Assembly: GCA_963668495.1 (NCBI GenBank)
Contig: OY764545.1
Coordinates: 124,001 to 188,000 of the forward strand
Length of the DNA: 64,000 nucleotides
Direction of reading: 5' to 3'
Source: Oleispirillum sp963668495
GTDB taxonomy: Bacteria > Pseudomonadota > Alphaproteobacteria > Rhodospirillales > Rhodospirillaceae
A program made the translations under genes and the position numbers. Of the stretch, positions 17,175 to 23,839 are shown piece by piece. The notes under the pieces are model-generated. The model saw only the letters and a program-made list of their open reading frames with translations, was not told the DNA's origin and did not search any database. Position 1 is the first letter of the stretch, and the number at the start of each line of letters is the position of its first letter.

Positions 17175-17675
17175 ATGGACGAAACCACGGTCAAAATCGT
17201 ATTTGAGGATTGGTCATCAACATTGTTGCCTATTGCAGGCCAATTTGCAGCAACAGTCATAGGTGTCAGCCTTGCAGCTTGGCTAGCTATGAGAAAATTT
17301 AAAACTGAGAAAGTTTGGGAAATCAAATCTTCTCTGTATTCAGAATTGATAAGGCTACTTGATGAACATACGTCACATATTGAAAGCTATTTTCATCCTG
17401 TAAGCATCGATGATGTCTCATCATGTAAAAAAGCTGAGATCAGTAAACTATGCAGACTTAATCAATTATACCTGAGCGAAGCCATTAAAGAGGTGAATAA
17501 ATTTCTAACATGCACTGATGGCATAGACCTATCACCGGGCAGCCAGAATCAACTTATATTTATTGAGCACGATGCCGCATACGATTGTCTTAGCAAAGTT
17601 ATTAGAATTGCGGCATCTGACCTCGGCATTAAGCAAATCACACTTAAACACAAAGCGAAGAGCTCAGTTAATTAA
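17175..17675 (+). CDS. Unknown single-span membrane protein
   Basis: 166 residues. One hydrophobic span near the N-terminus (LLPIAGQFAATVIGVSLAAWLAM, about 17-39) is followed by a basic edge R-K-F-K-T-E-K-V-W-E-I-K and a largely helical cytosolic part of about 125 residues. The span-then-KTEK-W-E-K arrangement occurs in many uncharacterised accessory proteins. The coding sequence is visibly richer in A and T than its neighbours, which suggests transfer. It follows the C-H-D protein gene by 5 bases and ends just before the tRNA-Met terminator. Function unknown. Confidence 0.6.
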   Translation: MDETTVKIVFEDWSSTLLPIAGQFAATVIGVSLAAWLAMRKFKTEKVWEIKSSLYSELIRLLDEHTSHIESYFHPVSIDDVSSCKKAEISKLCRLNQLYLSEAIKEVNKFLTCTDGIDLSPGSQNQLIFIEHDAAYDCLSKVIRIAASDLGIKQITLKHKAKSSVN

Positions 17676-17693
17676 CCACAATTCTATAGGCAC

Positions 17694-17730
17694 AAAAAAA
17701 GCCCCGCACATTTAAGTGCGAGGCTTTTTG
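17694..17730 (-). terminator. Bidirectional terminator between accessory genes and tRNA-Met
   Basis: Stem GCCCCGCAC (17701-17709) with GTGCGAGGC (17716-17724); the central pair is T-G on the minus strand and C-A on the plus strand. A seven-A run on the left gives a T-run for tRNA-Met, and TTTTT on the right serves the plus-strand genes. Confidence 0.8.
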
Positions 17731-17733
17731 AAT

Positions 17734-17810
17734 TGGTAGCGGAGGAGGGACTCGAACCCCCGACACGCGGATTATGATTCCGCTGCTCTAACCAGCTGAG
17801 CTACTCCGCC
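17734..17810 (-). tRNA. tRNA-Met (anticodon CAT), elongator type
   Basis: 77 bases including an encoded CCA end. The anticodon stem GCGGA/TCCGC encloses the loop ATCATAA, giving CAT. The D-arm (AGCTCAGCTGGTTAGAGC), the GTTCGAGTCCC T-loop and an acceptor stem with a G-T pair at 1-72 match the elongator Met tRNA of alphaproteobacteria; the sequence does not resemble the lysidine-modified tRNA-Ile2 I know from this class. Its 3' end faces the accessory genes at 15440-17675. A CATCCCG-TGG-CGGGATG hairpin lies just upstream (17825-17841). Confidence 0.95.
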
Positions 17811-17842
17811 ATAAGGCTGTATTTCATCCCGTGGCGGGATGT

Positions 17843-18125
17843 CCGCTCGGGAGGCGCATTTAATATTCGGAAACGACGCCCCCGTCAAGCATCATATTCA
17901 ATTTTTTGCCCTCACTTCCGATCTTATGGAAGTATCCGATTTCCCCACCCGGCCCCTTATCTTCACAAGGTTATCAACCGCCTACACAAAGGCTGTCATT
18001 TTCATGAAGCAGTCCACAGATTTTAAAATTGATATCAATCAATATGAATAGGTTGTCGCGTGGGTTTTAGTGCGTATATCTCGCAATAGGGCGCATACAA
18101 TAGCGTCACACCATAGGAGGGCGCC
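17843..18125. other. Spacer between tRNA-Met and msrB
   Basis: About 283 bases with no convincing gene; a 70-codon open frame here has no ribosome site and no family resemblance. The notable content is an exact FNR-type box at 18029-18042 and a strong ribosome site (AGGAGGG) for msrB. Confidence 0.5.
18029..18042 (+). promoter_or_regulatory. FNR/FixK-type binding site upstream of msrB
   Basis: TTGATATCAATCAA matches the TTGAT-N4-ATCAA consensus of Fnr/Anr/FixK regulators at all ten fixed positions. It is centred about 90 bases before the msrB ATG. A class II promoter would then start near 18077; the matching -10 area (TTTTAG) is weak. Confidence 0.6.
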
Positions 18126-18644
18126 ATGAGCACAAAGCCTTTCGGAACAAATATGAAACGCCGCAGGCTTTTATCTTTCGGAGTTGCAGTTGCCGCCATC
18201 ACCGCCGGGGCCAAATTCATGGCCTCGAACCGGGAAGCCATGGCGGAAACCTTTGAGCTATCTCTGTCTGAAGAAGAATGGCGCAAACGCCTGACGCCGG
18301 AACAATTCCGGGTCTTGCGAGAAGAAGGCACGGAACGCGCCCATACCAGCCCCCTTAACACGGAAAAACGCAAAGGCGTATTCGCTTGCGCTGGGTGCGA
18401 TTTGCCTCTGTTTGCCTCCGAAACCAAGTATGACAGCGGCACTGGCTGGCCCAGTTTTTGGGATCATCTACCGGATGCCATTCGCACCAAAGAAGACAGA
18501 ACATTCTTTATGTCCCGGACAGAAGTCCACTGCCGTCGTTGCGGAGGTCATCAGGGCCATGTGTTTAACGATGGGCCACAGCCCACCGGGCTGCGCTATT
18601 GCATCAATGGCCTTGCCCTGCGTTTTCACCCAGAAACAAGTTAA
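18126..18644 (+). CDS. msrB: Exported peptide-methionine (R)-S-oxide reductase
   Basis: 172 residues. The N-terminus has a Tat-like signal: K-R-R-R-L-L-S-F at 11-18, then a hydrophobic GVAVAAITAG. The MsrB domain follows (about 45-170) with zinc ligands C88, C91, C136 and C139, and catalytic Cys159 in R-Y-C-I-N-G. It reduces methionine-R-sulfoxide in damaged proteins, here most likely in the periplasm after folded export. AGGAGGG lies 5 bases before the ATG. An exact FNR-type box lies upstream. A 27-codon basic microORF with a strong ribosome site begins 14 bases after the stop. Confidence 0.93.
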   Translation: MSTKPFGTNMKRRRLLSFGVAVAAITAGAKFMASNREAMAETFELSLSEEEWRKRLTPEQFRVLREEGTERAHTSPLNTEKRKGVFACAGCDLPLFASETKYDSGTGWPSFWDHLPDAIRTKEDRTFFMSRTEVHCRRCGGHQGHVFNDGPQPTGLRYCINGLALRFHPETS

Positions 18645-18658
18645 AACAGGAGGACGTC

Positions 18659-18742
18659 ATGCTCCACATGCGACGCTTCGGCCTGCGTAACGGGCCATTC
18701 CGCAAACGTACCCGGCACTGGCATGGGCGCAGTTTTCTTTGA
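18659..18742 (+). CDS. Putative 27-residue basic microprotein
   Basis: ATG at 18659 follows AGGAGG by 5 bases, a better ribosome site than most genes here, and lies 14 bases after the msrB stop. The 27-residue product starts M-L-H-M-R-R-F-G-L and holds seven Arg, one Lys and three His with no acidic residue. It ends (TGA 18740-18742) directly before a terminator, so it would be the last cistron of the msrB transcript. It may be a real arginine-rich peptide or only a ribosome-loading site; no family is known to me. Confidence 0.45.
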   Translation: MLHMRRFGLRNGPFRKRTRHWHGRSFL

Positions 18743-18743
18743 C

Positions 18744-18777
18744 AAAAAACGCCCTGACCATGAGCCAGAGCGTTTTC
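18744..18777. terminator. Bidirectional terminator between msrB and mnmA
   Basis: Stem AACGCCCTG (18748-18756) with CAGAGCGTT (18766-18774), flanked by six A on the left and TTTT on the right; the G-T wobble favours the minus strand. Serves both convergent transcripts. Confidence 0.75.
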
Positions 18778-18799
18778 AGAACGAAAGCATGATGCCTGA

Positions 18800-19927
18800 T
18801 TAAGTCTGTGTAACTTCATCAGGGCGGAGAATCCAGCCGCCGCCAAGCAGCCTGTCACCGTCATAGAATACACAGGCTTGCCCCGGCGCGATCGCAGTAA
18901 ACGGTGAGGCCAGTTTCACCTCGACCTGTCCATCTTCGCACCTATGCAATACGGCATCCGCAACCGGAGAGGCCGAGCGCAGTTTGACACTGACTGCACG
19001 CCCATCCAAATCGCCTTCGCCGATCCAGTTCACACCACTAAGACGGCAAGACACACCATCCAAGGCCGATGCCGGACCAACCACAACCCGATTGGCAGCA
19101 GGCTCCAGCCGGACAACATACAGCGGTTCCGGCGCACTGACGCCAAGCCCGCGACGCTGACCGATGGTATACCGCAAAACCCCATCGTGCCGCCCGACCA
19201 CCTGCCCGGTCAGATCAACAATATCTCCCGGTTGTGATTCGGCCCCACTGATGGTTTGCACCACATCCACATATTTACCATTGGGGACAAAACAGATGTC
19301 CTGACTATCGGATTTCTGGGCAACCGGCAGGTCAAAGTGTGCGGCGATGGCTCGGGTTTCTGCCTTTTCCAAGTCGCCAAGCGGGAAAGCGGCAAACGCC
19401 AATTGCTCCGCAGTGACTCCAAACAGAAAATAGCTTTGATCCCGACGCGAATCTCGCCCACAGAGGATTTCCGGGCCATTGGCCCCTTCTATGCGCCGCA
19501 CATAATGCCCTGTCGCCATGGACACGGCACCAAGCTCTTTCGCATAATCCACCAATGCGCCAAATTTGATATAGCGATTACAGACCGCACACGGAGAGGG
19601 CGTCTTCCCCTGCAAATAGGTTTTGGCAAACGGCTGCATGACGCGCTTGGCAAAGGCGTCCTGCAAGTCCAAAACGTGGTGCGGAATATTGAGGGCGGAT
19701 GCAACGGCTTTCGCATCCGCCACGGCTTTGTCGGCCACGGCATGGTCGAACAGGCGCATGGTTACGCCCACGACATCATAGCCCATGTCCTTAAGAACTG
19801 CCGCAGTGGCAGAACTGTCCACCCCCCCTGACATGGCTGCACACACCCGCGCCCCCGCCGGGATGTGCTCTACAGCTTTGCGAAACGCAGCAAGCGCAGA
19901 CGCCACGGAAATTGAGGATTCAGTCAA
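18800..19927 (-). CDS. mnmA: tRNA-specific 2-thiouridylase
   Basis: 375 residues. It adds sulfur to U34 of Lys, Glu and Gln tRNAs using ATP and a persulfide. The PP-loop S-G-G-V-D-S is at 33-38; the two catalytic cysteines are C112 (PSPCAVCN) and C211 (SDSQDICF). The rest is of normal length with the C-terminal beta-barrel region. It begins 3 bases after the ferredoxin gene stop, so both are cotranscribed, which fits a shared need for sulfur and Fe-S supply. The sulfur donor IscS is not in this window. Confidence 0.97.
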   Translation of the reverse strand: MTESSISVASALAAFRKAVEHIPAGARVCAAMSGGVDSSATAAVLKDMGYDVVGVTMRLFDHAVADKAVADAKAVASALNIPHHVLDLQDAFAKRVMQPFAKTYLQGKTPSPCAVCNRYIKFGALVDYAKELGAVSMATGHYVRRIEGANGPEILCGRDSRRDQSYFLFGVTAEQLAFAAFPLGDLEKAETRAIAAHFDLPVAQKSDSQDICFVPNGKYVDVVQTISGAESQPGDIVDLTGQVVGRHDGVLRYTIGQRRGLGVSAPEPLYVVRLEPAANRVVVGPASALDGVSCRLSGVNWIGEGDLDGRAVSVKLRSASPVADAVLHRCEDGQVEVKLASPFTAIAPGQACVFYDGDRLLGGGWILRPDEVTQT

Positions 19928-19930
19928 TGT

Positions 19931-20251
19931 TTAGCCTTCTTCTTTCGGCGGCAAAGAAACGGTCAAGCCATCCAGTTCATCACTCATACGGATTTGGCAG
20001 CCAAGACGAGACGTTGCCGTCACACCAAATGCCATGTCCAGCATGTCTTCTTCGTTATCGCTGCTTGGTTCCAGCTTGTCGAACCAGTCCTTCTCCACGA
20101 TGACGTGGCAGGTTGCGCAGGCCAAAGACCCTTCACATGCGCCTTCCAGATCCACACCGTTCTGTTGCGCAATTTCCATTACGGACAGGCCTTCCGGTGC
20201 GTCAATTTCCTTACGGGTACCGTCCCGTTCGATTACTACCAACTTCGGCAT
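19931..20251 (-). CDS. fdx: ISC-type [2Fe-2S] ferredoxin
   Basis: 106 residues from ATG 20251 (AAGGAG ribosome site upstream; the frame is open further but not family-like). Cluster ligands C39, C45, C48 and C85 form the C-x5-C-x2-C...C pattern of the adrenodoxin/ISC branch, in GACEGSLACATCHV and R-L-G-C-Q. It supplies electrons in Fe-S cluster assembly. The C-terminus is the family-like LTVSLPPKEE. It stands between iscR and mnmA on one strand. The usual iscS, iscU and hscBA neighbours are absent. Confidence 0.94.
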   Translation of the reverse strand: MPKLVVIERDGTRKEIDAPEGLSVMEIAQQNGVDLEGACEGSLACATCHVIVEKDWFDKLEPSSDNEEDMLDMAFGVTATSRLGCQIRMSDELDGLTVSLPPKEEG

Positions 20252-20418
20252 ATTCCATGCACTCCTTAAATTCGATCCGCGCTTACCACCCCCGCGTGGG
20301 CAACCGCGTTCATCGCTCATCCAGCAAGGCGAGAAGATTGACGAACCGCGCAGATTTTGCAAGACAGGATCAAAGCGATTTTCGGCTTTTTCCCATCAGA
20401 CCCTAAAAATGATGCGGA

Positions 20419-20880
20419 TTACGCGCCACAGTTACCCCGAGAACCATGGAACATGCCACTGGTCCCCAAAATTCGCTGTTCAACCACCAGATCAAGAGTC
20501 ACTGATGACAAATAGAGATAAATCTGGTTACTAAGCTCTTCCCACAAATCGTGAGTCAAACAGCGGCCCTTGTTATTGTGGCACCCAGCCGGAGAACCCG
20601 GCGTACAGCGTGTTGCCTGTAACGGTTCATCCACCGCCAAAACAATATCAGAAATGCGAATACCCGAAGCATCACGGGCAAGTTTATATCCACCACCCGG
20701 ACCACGGACACTTTTCACCAGACCACCTTTCCGCAGCTTACCGAACAGTTGCTCAAGGTAAGACAGGGAAATTTCCTGTCGGCTTGCAATATCTGCAAGG
20801 GCCACGGGCTTGTCTGCCCCCTGCGAAGCCAGATCAGCCATTGCCATGACCGCATATCGACCTTTCGTACTCAGTCTCAC
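20419..20880 (-). CDS. iscR: Rrf2-family Fe-S regulator IscR
   Basis: 153 residues. The Rrf2 winged helix-turn-helix occupies about 1-70 (RLSTKGRYAVMAMADLA ... LSYLEQLFGKLRKGGLVKSVRGPGGGYKLA). Cluster ligands C92, C100 and C107, with H110 in C-L-T-H, match the ligand set of E. coli IscR, but the spacing is C-x7-C-x6-C instead of C-x5-C-x5-C. It senses [2Fe-2S] supply and controls Fe-S assembly genes. It lies 42 bases after cysE and 167 bases before fdx. A candidate IscR box lies upstream of cysE, so autoregulation is likely. Confidence 0.93.
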   Translation of the reverse strand: MRLSTKGRYAVMAMADLASQGADKPVALADIASRQEISLSYLEQLFGKLRKGGLVKSVRGPGGGYKLARDASGIRISDIVLAVDEPLQATRCTPGSPAGCHNNKGRCLTHDLWEELSNQIYLYLSSVTLDLVVEQRILGTSGMFHGSRGNCGA

Positions 20881-20922
20881 GCAACTGCTCCCCTTACTTG
20901 ACTCATAACAAACCCGATCTGA

Positions 20923-21723
20923 CTATTTGGCCGTTTCATCGGCTTCCTGATTCTTTTCTGTTTCTGCATCAGGCTCTGCCTGAACTGCAGCTTTGGATTT
21001 ACGGGGTGTTGTCGTCTTGGCTTTTGCCGTCGGTTTCTTCTCAGGCTTTTTGTCTTCGCCAAGCATGGCTTCAAGCTCGTGTACGCGTCCGGTCAATGCC
21101 TTAAGCTCGCGGTGCAAGGCACGCAAATCTTTGCCGACCGGGTCGGTATCACCTTTTTCCACGCCATAAGCGCGAAATTCTTCTTCACAAACTTCCGGCT
21201 TCTGCCGTTTGGCAACCTTTGCCGGGATGCCAACCATCGTCGCACCTGCGGGAACATCCGTATTCACAACCGCATTGGCACCAATGCGCGCACCAGCACC
21301 CACCAAAATCGGGCCAAGTACCTGAGCCCCGGCACCAACGATGACCCCATGCTCCAGCGTCGGGTGACGCTTACCAACATCAAGGGAAACGCCGCCCAAA
21401 GTCACATCATGATACAGCGTTACATCATCACCAACTTCGGCGGTTTCGCCAATGACCACACCCGTCCCATGGTCAATAAACAGGCGACGCCCAAGCTGTG
21501 CGCCCGGATGGATTTCAATTCCGGTAAAAATTTTCCCAAAATGGGACAGCAAACGACCAAGGAATTTCAGATTATGCGCCCATAACCAATGGGACAAGCG
21601 ATGGATCAACACCGCATGCAAACCGGGGTAACAAAAAATAACTTCCCAGAACCCACGTGCCGCCGGATCTTTTTTTGCAATGTTGTCGATATCTTCTTTC
21701 AACGTTTTAAAGAAGTCTGTCAT
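20923..21723 (-). CDS. cysE: Serine O-acetyltransferase
   Basis: 266 residues. It makes O-acetylserine from serine and acetyl-CoA, the committed step to cysteine. The helical N-terminal part (RGFWEVIFCYPGLHAVLIHRLSHWLW) is followed by the left-handed beta-helix of hexapeptide repeats with the catalytic His region FIDHGTGVVIGETAEVGDDVTLYHDVTLGG. An unusual C-terminal tail of about 45 residues is rich in Lys, Ala, Thr and Glu and probably disordered. As first gene before iscR, fdx and mnmA, it ties cysteine supply to sulfur use. Confidence 0.96.
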   Translation of the reverse strand: MTDFFKTLKEDIDNIAKKDPAARGFWEVIFCYPGLHAVLIHRLSHWLWAHNLKFLGRLLSHFGKIFTGIEIHPGAQLGRRLFIDHGTGVVIGETAEVGDDVTLYHDVTLGGVSLDVGKRHPTLEHGVIVGAGAQVLGPILVGAGARIGANAVVNTDVPAGATMVGIPAKVAKRQKPEVCEEEFRAYGVEKGDTDPVGKDLRALHRELKALTGRVHELEAMLGEDKKPEKKPTAKAKTTTPRKSKAAVQAEPDAETEKNQEADETAK

Positions 21724-21818
21724 CGTCCCCTTAGAACCCCTCTAATTGGCAATAGGTCCAAATACTTGTGCTGCATATTTATGCGTACACATGTGGTCAT
21801 CACAAGGCCAAAACGCAA

Positions 21819-21843
21819 ATACCTGAGTAAAATAATAATATAC
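21819..21843. promoter_or_regulatory. Candidate type 1 IscR box
   Basis: The 25 bases starting ATACCTGAGTAAAATA agree with the E. coli type 1 IscR consensus (ATASYYGACTRWWWYAGTCRRSTAT, recalled) at 19 of 25 positions by hand count; the left half is good and the right half degenerate. It lies about 96 bases before cysE and 117 before the divergent hydrolase gene. Confidence 0.45.
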
Positions 21844-21959
21844 AACGATTATAAACTGCGGCATTTGCGGTTGGTGTGTGGACTTCCTGCGGGTTTCATG
21901 CATATATGGGGCGTTAAGAACAAGACTTCAAAACCTGGAAACGGGAAAAAACACATCAA

Positions 21960-22610
21960 ATGCCAGACGTGATCCTTAATGGCCCTGAAGGCCGCCTTGA
22001 AGGCCGCTATACGCACTCCAAGTCCGAAAACGCACCGATTGCACTGGTTCTGCACCCGGACCCACGCCACGGCGGCACCATGAACAACAAGGTGGTTTAC
22101 AACACCTATCATGCCTTTGCCCGTAACGGGTTTTCCGTTCTTCGTGTGAACTTTCGCGGTGTTGGGCGCAGCCAAGGTACATTTGACAGCGGAATTGGCG
22201 AATTGTCTGATGCCGCATCCGCCCTTGATTGGTTACAATCTGTAAACCCCAATGCACCGGGGTGCTGGATCGCCGGATTCTCATTCGGCGCATGGATCAG
22301 CATGCAACTTTTGATGCGACGCCCGGAAATTGAGGGCTTTGTCTCTATTGCGCCGCCGGCAAACCATTACGACTTTTCATTCCTTGCACCGTGCCCTTCT
22401 TCGGGACTGATTATGCAAGGGGGTGCAGACGACATCGTACCGGAAAGTGCAGTTGCCAAACTGGTAACCAAGCTATCGACGCAAAAAACCATCGAGATTG
22501 ATTACACGCTCATCCCGGAAGCTGACCACTTCTTCACCAACAAATTGCCGGAAATGACTCTGTCCATTTCCAATTACATTGCCCGCCGCCTGAAAGCTGC
22601 ACGCGGGTAA
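21960..22610 (+). CDS. Alpha/beta hydrolase
   Basis: 216 residues, soluble, no signal peptide. Hydrolase signs: VLHPDPRHGGTMNNKVV after the first strands, NFRGVGRSQG, the nucleophile elbow G-F-S-F-G with Ser108, an acid in GGADDIVP (about 160), and His in EADHFF (about 190). It matches the small COG2945-type hydrolases of proteobacteria, whose substrates are unknown. Divergent from cysE across a spacer with an IscR-like box. Its terminator lies inside the convergent anmK gene. The ribosome site is poor (GGGAAAAAAC). Confidence 0.85.
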   Translation: MPDVILNGPEGRLEGRYTHSKSENAPIALVLHPDPRHGGTMNNKVVYNTYHAFARNGFSVLRVNFRGVGRSQGTFDSGIGELSDAASALDWLQSVNPNAPGCWIAGFSFGAWISMQLLMRRPEIEGFVSIAPPANHYDFSFLAPCPSSGLIMQGGADDIVPESAVAKLVTKLSTQKTIEIDYTLIPEADHFFTNKLPEMTLSISNYIARRLKAARG

Positions 22611-22638
22611 ACACCCAAATGTTTATGAAGTCTTGCCT

Positions 22639-23748
22639 CTACGGGTGGTCAATGCGACCACCCGTTTTTGGTTTGCACACCCCGGTCGTGCCGGGAAAGG
22701 TCAACGGCAAGTCAAAAAGGCTGCGCACCGCCAAAAAACCAAAAGCCTGCGCCTCGATAGCATCACCATCCCAGCCGCAAGATTCGGCAGTAATAACATC
22801 GCCCGGCAGTGCCTGACGCAATCCTGCAAGAATTGCCGAGTTCTGGCGACCGCCACCACAAACCACCCAAAGCTTCGGTGCCTGCGGCACAAAGTCCATA
22901 ACCTTGGCAACCGAGGCAACGGTGAAGGCCGTTAAGGTTGCTGCACCATCTTCCAGCGACAGTTGCCCCGGCTCAAGCGTCGGGAATGCATTGCGATCAA
23001 GGGATTTTGGCGGCTTAAGGGCAAAATATGGTGCTGTCATTGCTTCCACCAGCCATGCCTGATCCACCACACCGGCCTTTGCATATTGACCATTACGGTC
23101 ACAAGATTCCCCTGTCTGCGCGAACACCCAATCATCAATCAATGCGTTGCCGGGGCCAGTATCACAGGCCAACAAATCCCCGGCAGGGGGAATGATCGTC
23201 ACGTTGCCAACCCCACCCAAATTCAGGACGGCAACCCAGCTATCCGCATAATTTGCCAGTCCTTTAACCAACGCCTGATGGAACACAGGAACCAACGGTG
23301 CGCCCTGCCCTCCGGCGGTGACATCTTTGGTTCGAAAATCTGATACAACAGTACACTTGGTCATTTTGGCCAACAGCGCGCCATTGCCAATTTGCACGGT
23401 CAATCCACGATCCGGGGCATGGTACAGGGTCTGCCCATGGAAGCCGATAACATCCACGACCTGCCATTCGGCAGGGGCATCAGCCAGCACATTATCAACT
23501 GCGTGCGCGTGCCGCTCTGTCAGCTCCAAAGTTAGGGCCGCAATATCCGGAGCCTCAATATCAAATCGCCCCAACACCACACGCATTCTCTGACGAAAAC
23601 CGACATCATACGGGATTGTCCGCCGGGGACCACACTCAAGCACCCGTTCGCCATCAGTTCGAATCAGGGCCACATCAATTCCATCCAAGGATGTTCCGCT
23701 CATCAACCCCAAAGCAACCAAAGGCTTATGTTTCGTTTGAATTCCCAT
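22639..23748 (-). CDS. anmK: Anhydro-N-acetylmuramic acid kinase
   Basis: 369 residues. It opens and phosphorylates 1,6-anhydro-MurNAc to MurNAc-6-P in cell-wall recycling, in the cytosol. The nucleotide-binding start G-L-M-S-G-T-S-L-D-G-I-D is at about 14-25; VIGFHGQTLYHAP, the LLACDTGPGNALIDDW block and the C-terminal VVCGGGRQN are also family marks. The last eight codons coincide with the hairpin that ends the opposite-strand hydrolase transcript. tyrS is divergent upstream; this anmK-tyrS pairing is common in alphaproteobacteria. Confidence 0.96.
   Translation of the reverse strand: MGIQTKHKPLVALGLMSGTSLDGIDVALIRTDGERVLECGPRRTIPYDVGFRQRMRVVLGRFDIEAPDIAALTLELTERHAHAVDNVLADAPAEWQVVDVIGFHGQTLYHAPDRGLTVQIGNGALLAKMTKCTVVSDFRTKDVTAGGQGAPLVPVFHQALVKGLANYADSWVAVLNLGGVGNVTIIPPAGDLLACDTGPGNALIDDWVFAQTGESCDRNGQYAKAGVVDQAWLVEAMTAPYFALKPPKSLDRNAFPTLEPGQLSLEDGAATLTAFTVASVAKVMDFVPQAPKLWVVCGGGRQNSAILAGLRQALPGDVITAESCGWDGDAIEAQAFGFLAVRSLFDLPLTFPGTTGVCKPKTGGRIDHP
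22641..22669 (+). terminator. Terminator of the hydrolase gene, inside anmK
   Basis: A 10-bp perfect stem ACGGGTGGTC (22641-22650) with GACCACCCGT (22656-22665), AATGC loop, then TTTTT ending at 22669. It begins 30 bases after the hydrolase stop and is wholly within the last codons of anmK on the other strand. Confidence 0.85.
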
Positions 23749-23839
23749 GAAAAGACTAGCCCTAACCCGTTCCGTACTCTACAAGCATACCCTGTATGTC
23801 CCTTTCGTGGACTTAACCTGACTAACATAGCTGAGTAAA

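Noticed and set aside
2491..17730. Similar terminators at 2491-2522 and 17694-17730 (both GCCCCGCA...TGCGAGGC with seven A) as a dispersed repeat
   Set aside because: Similarity is limited to short GC stems typical of terminators; flanks do not match.
15361..17733. Full integrative element at tRNA-Met
   Set aside because: No integrase, no direct repeat of the tRNA end and no mobility genes were found.
17839..18051. 70-codon open frame between tRNA-Met and msrB
   Set aside because: No ribosome site and no recognisable composition; it overlaps the FNR-type box.
21898..21972. 24-codon frame overlapping the start of the hydrolase gene as a leader peptide
   Set aside because: No ribosome site and no codon pattern suggesting attenuation.
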